Source: Pseudonocardia sediminis (lineage in GTDB: Bacteria; Actinomycetota; Actinomycetes; Mycobacteriales; Pseudonocardiaceae). Taken from it: DNA of 64,000 nt. The stretch spans positions 2,378,001 through 2,442,000 of the forward strand of contig NZ_SHKL01000001.1 of assembly GCF_004217185.1 (NCBI RefSeq). The letters are read 5' to 3'. Position numbers and translations under genes: made by a program. The notes below the pieces were generated by a model. It searched no databases and was not told the origin of the DNA. It saw nothing but the letters and a program-made list of their open reading frames with translations. Below, in pieces: positions 36,742 to 46,989 of this stretch; positions within the stretch are counted from its first letter, which is position 1, and each line of letters opens with the position of its first letter.

Positions 36742-37995
36742 GTGAAGATCGTGTGCGTGGGCGGTGGGCCGTCGGGGCTGTACTTCTCGATCCTGGCCCG
36801 GCTGCGGTCGGGCGGCCGCGACGAGGTCACCGTCCTGGAGCGCAACGGCTTCGGCACCGCGCAGGGCTTCGCGGTCACCCTGGGCGAGGACATCCTCGAC
36901 GGGCTCTTCCGGACCGACCCGGTCGGCGCGCACGCCGTCCGCGCGGCCGCGCACGTGTGGGGTGAGCAGGTCGTCGAGGTCGGCCCCTCGCCGGTGCACC
37001 TGGGCGGGCGCTACGGCTACTCGATCGGCCGTGCGCGGCTGCTCGAGGTGCTCACCGAGCGGGCGCGGCAGGTCGGCGTGGACGTCCGGTTCGAGACCGA
37101 GCTGACCGACGACCCGGCCGTCGACCCGCTGACCGCCGACGCCGACCTCGTGGTCGCCGCGGACGGGATCAACTCCCCGATCCGGAACCGGCACACCGAC
37201 CACTTCGGCACCGACGTCAGCCACGGCACCAACCGCTACGTCTGGTTCGGCACGTCGAAGGCCTTCACCGCGTTCACGTTCGCGTTCGAGCCGACCGAGG
37301 CCGGCTGGATCTGGTTCCACGCCTACCCGGCCGCGGACTGCGTGAGCACGTGCATCGTCGAGTGCTCGCCGCAGACGTGGACCGGCCTGGGCCTGGACAG
37401 GATGGACCCGGACGAGGCGATGCAGATGCTGGAGCGCCGCTTCGCCCGCGCCCTGGACGGCCACACCCTGATCGCCCCGCCCGGGATGGGCGCGTCGCCG
37501 TGGCTGCGGTTCCGCGAGGTCCGCAACTCGACCTGGCGCCGCGACAACGTCGTGCTGATGGGCGACGCCGCGCACACCACGCACTTCGCGATCGGCTCCG
37601 GCACGGTGCTCGCCGTCGCCGACTCGATCGGCCTGGCCGACGCGCTCTACGGCGACGGCGCCGACGTCCCGGCGGCGGCCGACCTCCCGTCCGCGCTGGC
37701 CGCCTACGACGCGCGCCGCCGCGCGGTGATGCGCCCGATCCAGGACATGGCGCGCCGCAGCATGGAGTGGTTCGAGGACATCGACGCCCGGCTCGAGGAC
37801 GACCCGGTGCGCTTCGCCTGGTCGCTGCTCGACCGCCGGGGCGACCAGGGCCCGCTGCACTACCAGCTGCACCGGGCCACCCAGATCGAGCCGGTCCGCC
37901 AGGTGCGCCGCCGCCTGACCTCCGCGCGGCGCTACCGCCGCGCCCTGAGCCGCGGCGAGATCACCCGCGCCCAGCTCCTCACCGGCTCGGCCTGA
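36742..37995 (+). CDS. FAD-dependent monooxygenase 2 (paralogue of monooxygenase 1)
   Basis: A 417-residue flavoprotein, clearly a paralogue of the preceding gene: same GGGPSGLYFSILARLRSGG fold, VAADGINSPIRNRH, CIVECSPQTWTGLGLD, VLMGDAAHTTHFAIGSGT and the C-terminal LHRATQIEPVR. Differences lie at substrate-facing positions, so the two may hydroxylate different rings or different steps. GTG 36742 is eight bases after GGGAGG; GTG 36736 is an alternative. It has its own promoter, so it is not strictly in one operon with monooxygenase 1. Confidence 0.8.
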   Translation: MKIVCVGGGPSGLYFSILARLRSGGRDEVTVLERNGFGTAQGFAVTLGEDILDGLFRTDPVGAHAVRAAAHVWGEQVVEVGPSPVHLGGRYGYSIGRARLLEVLTERARQVGVDVRFETELTDDPAVDPLTADADLVVAADGINSPIRNRHTDHFGTDVSHGTNRYVWFGTSKAFTAFTFAFEPTEAGWIWFHAYPAADCVSTCIVECSPQTWTGLGLDRMDPDEAMQMLERRFARALDGHTLIAPPGMGASPWLRFREVRNSTWRRDNVVLMGDAAHTTHFAIGSGTVLAVADSIGLADALYGDGADVPAAADLPSALAAYDARRRAVMRPIQDMARRSMEWFEDIDARLEDDPVRFAWSLLDRRGDQGPLHYQLHRATQIEPVRQVRRRLTSARRYRRALSRGEITRAQLLTGSA

Positions 37996-38025
37996 CGCGG
38001 GCCCGGCGGCGTCGGACCCGGCGGC

Positions 38026-39480
38026 TCACATCCCGTCGGACGTGCTGCCCTTGGCCAGGAACGAGTGCTTGCGGCCGTAGAAGAGGTAGACGACGACGCC
38101 GATCACCAGCCAGAGCAGGAACCGCAGCCAGGTGAGCAGGTCGAGGTTGAGCATCAGGTAGAGGCAGGCCACGGCCGTGACCGCCGGGACGATGGGCGAC
38201 AGCGGTACCCGGAACGGACGCTTGAGGTCCGGGCGGGTCCGGCGCAGCACCGGCACCGCGATCGCGACGACGATCATCGCGGCCAGCGCGCCGATCGAGA
38301 CCATGTCGGCCAGCTCGGTGATCGGGGTGAACGCGGCGATCACCGCGCACACGACGCCGCCGATGATCGTCATCCGGTGCGGGGTGCCCCACTTCGGGTG
38401 CACCGTGCCGATCGGCTTCGGCAGCAGCCCGTCGCGTCCCATGGCGTAGCCGATCCGGCCGATCGTGACCAGCTCGACCATCATCACCGAGGTCAGGCCG
38501 GTGACGGCGCCGATCGCGATCAGGATCGCGACCCAGCGGGCCCCGACGTCGGTGAACGCGGCGGCGAGCGGCGCGGCGACGTCGATCTGGGTGTAGGGGA
38601 TCATCGCGGTGAGCACGAACGAGACCCCGACGTAGAGCACCGCGCAGATCGCCAGAGCACCGAGCAGGCCGATCTTCATGTCGCGCGGGGGCCGCTTGGT
38701 CTCCTCGCCGAGGTTGGCCAGGGCCTCGAAGCCGGTGTAGGCGAAGAACACGATCGCGGCGGCGGTGAGCATGCCGCCGACGCCGTAGACGGTCGGTTCG
38801 AGCCCGAACACCCCGGACACGACCGGCTGGGTCAGCACCGAACCGCCGCCCTCGGCGGGCTGGGCCGGCGGGATGAACGGCGTCAGGTTGTCGGTGTCGA
38901 TGTAGAAGAAGCCGACGACCAGGATCAGCACGCAGACGGCGAGCTTGACCGCGACCAGGATGTTCGTCAGGCGCGAGGACTGCTGGATGCCCGCGACCGC
39001 GACCACCGTCAGCAGGGCGATGATCACCACCGCGCCGACGTTCACCGTCGCGTCCTCCCCGAACAGGCTCGACGGCAGCCCGAACAGGTTCGACAGGTAG
39101 CCCGACCAGCTGCGGGCGACGGTGGCGAGCCCCAGCCCGAACTCCAGCAGCAGGTCCCAGCCGATGATCCAGGCGAAGATCTCACCGAGCGTGGCGAACG
39201 CGTAGGTGTAGGCCGAGCCGGCCGTCGGGACCGACGAGGCGAGCTCGGCGTAGCAGAGCGCGGCCAGCCCGGCGACGACGGCGCCGATCAGGAACGACAG
39301 CGTGACCGCGGGCCCGGCGTGCTCCTTGGCCTCCACCCCGGCCAGGGTGAAGATCCCGGTGCCGATGATGATGCCGACGCCGAACCCGACGAGGTCGCGG
39401 GCCCGCAACGTGCGTTTGAGGTCGTTCTTCTCGCCGCGTTCCAGAACGTGCTCGACCGAGATCGTCCGCGTCACCGCCAT
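38026..39480 (-). CDS. APC family amino acid permease
   Basis: A 484-residue secondary transporter of the cationic amino acid/YfnA group with about 12-14 helices. The N-terminal LVGFGVGIIIGTGIFTLAG is the APC substrate motif of helix 1; YAELASSVPTAGSAYTYAF and FFAYTGFEALANLGEETKRP are further signatures. It imports or exchanges amino acids. ATG 39480 is six bases after TAACGT, so transcription is probably leaderless. No metabolic partner is adjacent. Confidence 0.87.
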   Translation of the reverse strand: MAVTRTISVEHVLERGEKNDLKRTLRARDLVGFGVGIIIGTGIFTLAGVEAKEHAGPAVTLSFLIGAVVAGLAALCYAELASSVPTAGSAYTYAFATLGEIFAWIIGWDLLLEFGLGLATVARSWSGYLSNLFGLPSSLFGEDATVNVGAVVIIALLTVVAVAGIQQSSRLTNILVAVKLAVCVLILVVGFFYIDTDNLTPFIPPAQPAEGGGSVLTQPVVSGVFGLEPTVYGVGGMLTAAAIVFFAYTGFEALANLGEETKRPPRDMKIGLLGALAICAVLYVGVSFVLTAMIPYTQIDVAAPLAAAFTDVGARWVAILIAIGAVTGLTSVMMVELVTIGRIGYAMGRDGLLPKPIGTVHPKWGTPHRMTIIGGVVCAVIAAFTPITELADMVSIGALAAMIVVAIAVPVLRRTRPDLKRPFRVPLSPIVPAVTAVACLYLMLNLDLLTWLRFLLWLVIGVVVYLFYGRKHSFLAKGSTSDGM

Positions 39481-39486
39481 CGGCGC

Positions 39487-39492
39487 ACGTTA
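39487..39492 (-). promoter_or_regulatory. Candidate -10 element of the amino acid permease
   Basis: TAACGT on the minus strand ends six bases before ATG 39480. Confidence 0.45.
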
Positions 39493-39688
39493 TGCCGTGA
39501 CACGGTGGTGCGCACGTCCTCCACGCGGGCGAGGGCGAATCGTGACCCTCCCCGGCATGTGATGTCCAGGTGAACACCTTCGCGGTGACGGGCGCGATCG
39601 GGTGAACGTCCGTACCGTCGGACGTGGTTCGTCCTGTTCGTTCTTCACGTCCGGTGCCGGTCACCGGCCCGCCCGAGGGGCCACTGGA

Positions 39689-40531
39689 GTGCTGCGTCGC
39701 CCGCTCGTCGCACGGTGTCTGGTGTTCCTCGGAGCCCTGCTGGCGCTGATGGGGTGTGCGTCCGCGCCGGTCCCGGTGGGCCACGCCGAGGCCGACACCG
39801 CCGTCCCCGCCGTGCCCGTCGTCACGCCGGACGTCTTCCGGGACGGGGTGACGGTGGGGCGTGACGGCGAGGACGGGCTCTGGTTGTCCTGGTCGCTGAC
39901 CGACACCACGTCCGGCCGTCGCACCGGGTCGTCGAACGCCGCGACCGAGCGCACGAACGCCGAGTCCGCGATCAAGGCCTGGATCGCCGCGGACCACCTG
40001 CGGGTCGCCCGGGACGCCGGGCGGACGGTCAGCGCGTCCGAGCGCGACCTGATCCGGCGCTCCGTGCGCAGCAGCGACGACCAGGCCGCCGAGCGGCTCT
40101 ACCGCGGGCTCGGGGGAGACCGGGTGCTGGCGCACCTGGAGCCGGTGTGCGGGGTCGACGTCTCGACGTCTCGGCGCGGGTACTGGTCCTACGCCCAGCT
40201 CACCGCCGTCGACGCCACCCGGATCCTGACCTGCGTGCTGGACCGCGCGCCGTCCTACCCGGGCGGGGCCGAGCTCGTCGCCGACCTGCGCAACGTCGAC
40301 GAGAGCGGCTCGTTCGGCATCCGCGAGCTGCTCGGCGGCGACACCCCGGTCGCGGAGAAGAACGGCTGGACGCTGCACTCCGACACCGGCTGGAACGTCA
40401 ACTGCGTCGTGGCGTTCGACGACTACGCGCTCGCGGTGATGACCCGCTTCCCGGCGGAGCGTCCCGAGTCCTACGGGTGGGGGGTCTGCCGCGACGTCAC
40501 CGCCGACGTCCTGACGGCGATGCGCGGCTGA
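39689..40531 (+). CDS. Serine hydrolase, beta-lactamase-like lipoprotein
   Basis: A 280-residue exported protein with a penicilloyl-serine-transferase fold. The signal peptide ends in LLALMGC, a lipobox, so it is probably membrane-anchored by lipid. The catalytic SxxK is SAIK, and SSDD is in the position of the SxN motif; a KTG-like KNG is near the C-terminus (AEKNGWTLHSDTGW). It may be a D,D-peptidase-like or inactive homologue; antibiotic hydrolysis is not shown. GTG 39689 is chosen for GAGGGG upstream and the signal peptide; GTG 39602 would add 29 non-conserved residues. Confidence 0.75.
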   Translation: MLRRPLVARCLVFLGALLALMGCASAPVPVGHAEADTAVPAVPVVTPDVFRDGVTVGRDGEDGLWLSWSLTDTTSGRRTGSSNAATERTNAESAIKAWIAADHLRVARDAGRTVSASERDLIRRSVRSSDDQAAERLYRGLGGDRVLAHLEPVCGVDVSTSRRGYWSYAQLTAVDATRILTCVLDRAPSYPGGAELVADLRNVDESGSFGIRELLGGDTPVAEKNGWTLHSDTGWNVNCVVAFDDYALAVMTRFPAERPESYGWGVCRDVTADVLTAMRG

Positions 40532-40597
40532 CCCTCCCTCCGGCGGGGCGTCGCACCGCCCGGACCCGCCCGCCCGCCGTCCGTTTCGGGCCCCGGA

Positions 40598-40631
40598 TCG
40601 TCGGGAACGCCTCCAGCGCTGTTCCCGACGA
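40598..40631 (+). promoter_or_regulatory. 11-base-pair hairpin abutting the clpC-like ribosome site
   Basis: TCGTCGGGAAC (40598-40608) and GTTCCCGACGA (40621-40631) pair perfectly with a 12-base loop. AGAGG, the only ribosome-site-like sequence, begins at the last base of the stem. It may be an operator, or an RNA structure limiting translation. It does not match CIRCE or HAIR. Confidence 0.55.
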
Positions 40632-40646
40632 GAGGTGTGTACTGCG

Positions 40647-43172
<2,526 letters not shown>

Positions 43173-43192
43173 GGCGCGGTCCGAGGAGACGG

Positions 43193-43219
43193 GGCCCGGG
43201 GGCATGACGTCCCCGGGCC
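43193..43219. terminator. Terminator after the clpC-like gene
   Basis: GGCCCGGGG and CCCCGGGCC form a perfect nine-base-pair stem with a nine-base loop, followed by TTTCCC on the plus strand. It can stop clpC-like transcripts and perhaps also the convergent gene. Confidence 0.75.
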
Positions 43220-43225
43220 TTTCCC

Positions 43226-44362
43226 TCACCGCGTGGCGGCGGGCCGCAGGGTGGCCGCGGCGGTGTCGAGGACCCAGACCCGGCCGTCGGGCAGGGCCAG
43301 CACGTCGCCGCCGGTGGCCTGCCCGCGGATCGGCACGGCCGGGTCGCGCAGGTCCGCCGGCCACCGGCGCAGCGCGCCGGCCGTGTCCAGGACCCAGACG
43401 CCGGTGGGAGCCGTCGCGTAGGCGGCGATCGGCCCCACGCGCACCAGCTGGTCGTCGCGGACCGGGCCGTCGCCCAGCGGGGCCAGCGCCGTCTCGCTCA
43501 CGACGTAGCGACGCCCGGAACCGGCCGCGACGGTGGTGACCTCGGCCGGCACCGGGCGCGGGGCCCCGACGGCGCGGGTCCGGGTGTCGACCGTGCGCAC
43601 GGTGTGCGCGGCCGAGTCCAGGACGGTGAGCCGGCCCGCGTCGTAGGCCAGATGGTCGGGCCGTCCGCCGAGGGGGACGGTCTGTGGGTCGAATCGCCCG
43701 GTCCGGGTGTCGATCCGCCCGAGCAGACCGCGCGAGGGCACCGTGAACCACACGCCGCCGTCGCCGGCGGCGATCGCGGAGATGCCGAGCTCGGTGCGGA
43801 CCAGGTCGCCGGCCCGCCCGGTCCGCACGTCCACCGGCGTGATCGCCGAGGAGTAGTTCCAGACCCACACCCGGCCGTCGGCGACGACGAGCTGGGCCGG
43901 TTCACCGCCCACCGGGAACGTGATGGTCGCGCCGATCCCGGGCAGGACCCGGGTCACCGAGGCGCCGGCGCGGTCGGCGGTCCAGAGCGTGGTGGCGTCG
44001 CCCTCGACGTCGACCGGTCCGGGGCCGACCCGCACCGCGCCCGCCGGGAGCGGTGCCGCCGTGCTGGGAGACGCCGTACCGGGAGACACCGCGCCGGGCG
44101 ACGCCGGGGCGGGCGACGGGGCCGCGGGCTGCGTGGTGGGGGAGGGGTCCTCCGGCGGACCCGCGGCGACGGTGCGGATCAGCCCGTCGAGACCGACCCC
44201 CAGCACGACGACCAGGGTCACGACGGCGAGGACCAGCACCGTCGCGAGGACGGCGAACCCGCGCATCGACTGCCCGCCCGACCCGCGCGACGGTCCGGGC
44301 GGCGGGCCCTGGTCAGGCGGAGGTCCCGGCCGCGTGGTCACCTCGTGCGGCTCCTGCGCCAT
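43226..44362 (-). CDS. Membrane-anchored beta-propeller-like protein
   Basis: A 378-residue protein of unknown function. A cytoplasmic Pro-rich N-terminus (about 30 residues) precedes one helix (FAVLATVLVLAVVTLVVVLG), then an extracytoplasmic Pro/Ala/Ser linker and repeats such as GRVWVWNYSSAITPVDVRTG, GGVWFTVPSRGLLGRIDTRTG and GVWVLDTAGALRRW, the pattern of NHL/YVTN-like propellers. The linker is encoded by 15-base repeats like those in the D-serine dehydratase-like gene. ATG 44362 begins MAQEPHEVTT. Similar modules occur fused to actinobacterial Ser/Thr kinases, but no kinase domain is here. Confidence 0.7.
   Translation of the reverse strand: MAQEPHEVTTRPGPPPDQGPPPGPSRGSGGQSMRGFAVLATVLVLAVVTLVVVLGVGLDGLIRTVAAGPPEDPSPTTQPAAPSPAPASPGAVSPGTASPSTAAPLPAGAVRVGPGPVDVEGDATTLWTADRAGASVTRVLPGIGATITFPVGGEPAQLVVADGRVWVWNYSSAITPVDVRTGRAGDLVRTELGISAIAAGDGGVWFTVPSRGLLGRIDTRTGRFDPQTVPLGGRPDHLAYDAGRLTVLDSAAHTVRTVDTRTRAVGAPRPVPAEVTTVAAGSGRRYVVSETALAPLGDGPVRDDQLVRVGPIAAYATAPTGVWVLDTAGALRRWPADLRDPAVPIRGQATGGDVLALPDGRVWVLDTAAATLRPAATR
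44064..44123. repeat. 15-base tandem repeat in the propeller protein linker
   Basis: Four imperfect 15-base units on the plus strand, pattern CCGGGAGACACCGCG and CCGGGCGACGCCGGG. The gene is on the minus strand. The same unit on the coding strand makes the APGD repeats of the gene at 5637-6815. Confidence 0.7.
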
Positions 44363-44453
44363 GCCCGCCCCCGGGTCGTGTCCGCGCCGGGATGGTCGGT
44401 CCCGGCGGCGATCAGTCGACACCGGAGGGTGTCCGGCGTCAAGCGTCGCCGCG

Positions 44454-44484
44454 TTAGACATGCAGAAGTACGCATGAGTACGAT
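44454..44484 (+). promoter_or_regulatory. MerR-type promoter candidate for the CDF exporter
   Basis: TTAGAC (44454-44459) and TACGAT (44479-44484) are 19 bases apart. The inverted repeat CATGC-N8-GCATG (44459-44476) fills the spacer. This architecture is typical of metal-responsive MerR regulators; an ArsR-type repressor is the alternative. Confidence 0.5.
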
Positions 44485-44507
44485 GCGAGGAGACGTCGGG
44501 AGGGCAC

Positions 44508-45431
44508 ATGGGGCAGGGCCACGGACACGGGCAGGGTCACGGGCACGGTGGTGCGGGGGCGGACCGCCGCCGGCTGCTGATCGCCCTCGTGGTCACGCTG
44601 GCGACCGCCGTGCTCGGGGCGGTGGGGGCGGTGCTGACCGGGTCGCTGGCGCTGCTGGCCGACCTCGGGCACCTGCTCACCGACGCCGGGGCGCTGGCCG
44701 CCGCCGTGTTCGCGTCCTACCTCGCGGCGCGTCCGAGCAGCTGGCGACGCACCTACGGGTTCGGCCGGGCCGAGGTGCTCGTCGCCGGGGTCAACGCGCT
44801 GACGCTGGTCGCGGTCGTGATCTGGGTGGCGGTCGAGGGCGTGTCCCGGCTGTTCGACCCGGCCGAGATCCCGGGCCTGCCGCTGCTGGTGATCGGTGCG
44901 TTCGGGCTCGTCGGCAACGTCGTGTCGTTGGTGGTGCTCGCCGGCGGCGACCGGGCGAACATGAACATGCGCGGCGCGATGCTGCACGTGCTCGGCGACG
45001 CGCTCGGCTCGGTCGGCGTGCTCGCCGCGGCCGTGGTGCTGCTGACCACCGGCTGGCCGTACGCGGACACGATCGCCTCGCTGCTGATCGTGGCGCTGAT
45101 CCTGCCGCGGGCGGTGGGTCTGCTGCGCGAGGTCGCGCACGTCCTGCTCGAAGGTGCCCCGCGCGACATCGACCCGCAGGCCGTGCAGGCGGCGCTGCTG
45201 GAGATCCCGGACGTGCACGCGGTGCACGACCTGCACGTGTGGGCGATCAACGACCGCACCCCGGCGATGTCGGCGCACCTGGTCGTCGACGAGGCCTCCG
45301 AGACCCACTGTGGCGACGCCTCGGTGCTGGACCGCGCCGGTGACCTGCTGCGCGAGCGGTTCGGCCTGGCGCACAGCACGTTGCAGGTCGAGCACGGAGC
45401 GCACGTGGGTCACGAGAACCACTGCGGCTGA
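44508..45431 (+). CDS. Cation diffusion facilitator (zinc/cobalt-type exporter)
   Basis: A 307-residue metal/proton antiporter. The His-rich N-terminus (MGQGHGHGQGHGHGG) can bind metal. Six helices include two HxxxD metal sites: LADLGHLLTDAG in helix 2 and MLHVLGDALGS in helix 5. The C-terminal ferredoxin-like cytoplasmic domain (IPDVHAVHDLHVWAI) follows. ATG 44508 has GGGAGG. The HxxxD pairs favour Zn or Co over Mn. The unusual 19-base promoter spacer with a dyad suggests induction by metal. Confidence 0.9.
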   Translation: MGQGHGHGQGHGHGGAGADRRRLLIALVVTLATAVLGAVGAVLTGSLALLADLGHLLTDAGALAAAVFASYLAARPSSWRRTYGFGRAEVLVAGVNALTLVAVVIWVAVEGVSRLFDPAEIPGLPLLVIGAFGLVGNVVSLVVLAGGDRANMNMRGAMLHVLGDALGSVGVLAAAVVLLTTGWPYADTIASLLIVALILPRAVGLLREVAHVLLEGAPRDIDPQAVQAALLEIPDVHAVHDLHVWAINDRTPAMSAHLVVDEASETHCGDASVLDRAGDLLRERFGLAHSTLQVEHGAHVGHENHCG

Positions 45432-45446
45432 GGTCTCCTCCCGGGG

Positions 45447-45460
45447 GTGATCATCCGGAG
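45447..45460 (+). promoter_or_regulatory. Shared motif GTGATCATCCGGAG before the OYE gene
   Basis: Nearly identical to the motif upstream of monooxygenase 2 (36666-36679). It ends 23 bases before the OYE start codon. Confidence 0.4.
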
Positions 45461-45483
45461 CCCGGAGCGGGTACACCGGACTC

Positions 45484-46641
45484 ATGCCGCACCTGTTCAG
45501 CCCGTACACGCTCAAGAGCGTGACCCTGCGCAACCGCATCGCGATGTCGCCGATGACGATGTACCGCTCGGTCGACGGGAGGATGGACGCCTACCACCAG
45601 ATGTACCTCGGTGCCCGGGCCGCGGGCGGCTTCGGGCTGGTGTTCCCGGAGCAGGTCGCGATCGCCCCCGAGGGCCGGACCAGCACGCACTGCGCCGGCA
45701 TCTACGACGACGCGCAGATCGAGGGGCACGCCCGCGTCACGTCGATGATCGAGGACATGGGTGCTGTCGCCGCGATCCAGCTCGGGCACACCGGGCGCAA
45801 GGGCAGCGAGCTGCGGCCGTGGGAGGGCAAGGCGCAGATCGCCCCGGACGACCCCGACGGCTGGCAGGTCGTCGGGCCGTCGGAGGTCTCCTTCGACGAC
45901 GGCAAGCACCCGTACCCGGTGCGGGAGCTGACCGTCGACGAGATCCACGGCCTGCACCGTGCCTACGCCGACGCCGCGCGCCGCTCCGCCGAGGCCGGGT
46001 ACCGGTGGCTGGAGCTGCACTTCGCGCACGGCTACCTCGGGGCGAGCTTCTTCTCACCGCTGGCCAACCGCCGCACCGACGCCTACGGCGGCAGCCTGGA
46101 GAACCGGGCACGGTTCCTGCTGGAGGCGATCGACGCCGTCCGCGAGGTCTGGCCCGACGACCTGCCGCTGACGATGCGCCTGGGCTCGGACGACTTCCAC
46201 CCCGACGGCACGCACTTCGACGAGGCGGTCACCGCGATCGGCTGGATGCGCGAGCACGGCCTGGACCTGGCCGACATCAGCTTCGGCGGCAACACCCCCG
46301 ACGTGCGCGACGGCATCCACGGCGACGAGGCCGCGTGGGTGGAGCGCGCGGCGCGGCTCAAGCGGGAGGTCGGCATCCCGGTGGCGGCCAGCTGGAACCT
46401 CGGGATCCCGGCCACCGCCGACGACGCCGTGCGCTCCGGCGCCCTGGACGTCGTGCTGCTCGGACGCCCGGCCCTGGCCAACCCGCACTGGCCGGTCTGG
46501 GCGGCGCGCGAGCTCGGGCTCGACGACCCGTTCTCCCTGGTCCCGGAGGACTGGGCGTGGTGGCTGCGGAACATGCGCGGGCACCAGGGGAGCATCGGGT
46601 GGCCGGAGCCGGCCGGGGCGAACCCGGTCCAGGGCGGGTAA
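45484..46641 (+). CDS. NADH:flavin oxidoreductase (old yellow enzyme family, YqjM-like)
   Basis: A 385-residue FMN-dependent TIM-barrel reductase. It starts LFSPYTLKSVTLRNRIAMSPM, with family motifs AAIQLGHTGRKG, ELHFAHGYLGASFFSPLANRRTDAYGG (partly quoted family core) and VLLGRPALANPHW. It reduces activated C=C bonds. It also resembles the C-terminal half of bifunctional salicylyl-CoA and anthraniloyl-CoA hydroxylases, whose N-terminal half resembles the two FAD monooxygenases at 35.4-38.0 kb. ATG 45484 is the normal start. It has a shared upstream motif with monooxygenase 2. Confidence 0.87.
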   Translation: MPHLFSPYTLKSVTLRNRIAMSPMTMYRSVDGRMDAYHQMYLGARAAGGFGLVFPEQVAIAPEGRTSTHCAGIYDDAQIEGHARVTSMIEDMGAVAAIQLGHTGRKGSELRPWEGKAQIAPDDPDGWQVVGPSEVSFDDGKHPYPVRELTVDEIHGLHRAYADAARRSAEAGYRWLELHFAHGYLGASFFSPLANRRTDAYGGSLENRARFLLEAIDAVREVWPDDLPLTMRLGSDDFHPDGTHFDEAVTAIGWMREHGLDLADISFGGNTPDVRDGIHGDEAAWVERAARLKREVGIPVAASWNLGIPATADDAVRSGALDVVLLGRPALANPHWPVWAARELGLDDPFSLVPEDWAWWLRNMRGHQGSIGWPEPAGANPVQGG

Positions 46642-46768
46642 CGCGGGCCGAACCGGGTCCGAGGGCATCGCCGAGAGCCGTTCCGGCCGCCCCGCCCGTC
46701 GGGATCCCGGGTGCCGGAGGAGCGGGTCGGCTGTCGTACCTGCGGTCGGGGGCATCCCGCACGGTCGC

Positions 46769-46972
46769 GTGCACCGCACGCTGTCCTACCTGGACCCGCT
46801 GCTCTACACCGGCGTGATCGTGGCCGCGTTCCTGCCGAAGCTCGTCGGGACGCCCCTGCAGGTCGAGGGGTTCGTCGTCGAGCTGATCTTCGGGTCGGGC
46901 CTGTGCTCGGCGTGGCTGGCGCTGTCCGAACACGCCCGCGCCGGTCGCCCCGGCGGAGGCGGACGCGGGCCG
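46769..46972 (+). other. Possible remnant of a small membrane protein gene
   Basis: From GTG 46769 the frame encodes a sensible sequence (RTLSYLDPLLYTGVIVAAFLP, VVELIFGSGLCSAWLALSE) with two hydrophobic stretches and normal codon bias. It then runs into the antisense of the acyl-CoA dehydrogenase gene, where bias is lost, and only stops at 47194. It is either a truncated gene or chance. The rest of 46642-46989 holds nothing recognisable. Confidence 0.3.
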
Positions 46973-46989
46973 CTGACGCCCGCGCCCGC

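Noticed and set aside
39689..40531. Beta-lactamase conferring antibiotic resistance
   Set aside because: The SxxK is present but the SxN and KTG motifs are degenerate (SSDD, KNG), so I only call a beta-lactamase-like serine hydrolase.
40598..40631. SigH/SigR-type promoter (GGGAAC...GTT) before the clpC-like gene
   Set aside because: The GGGAAC-GTT distance is 12 bases, shorter than the 16-18 expected; the match comes from the hairpin arms.
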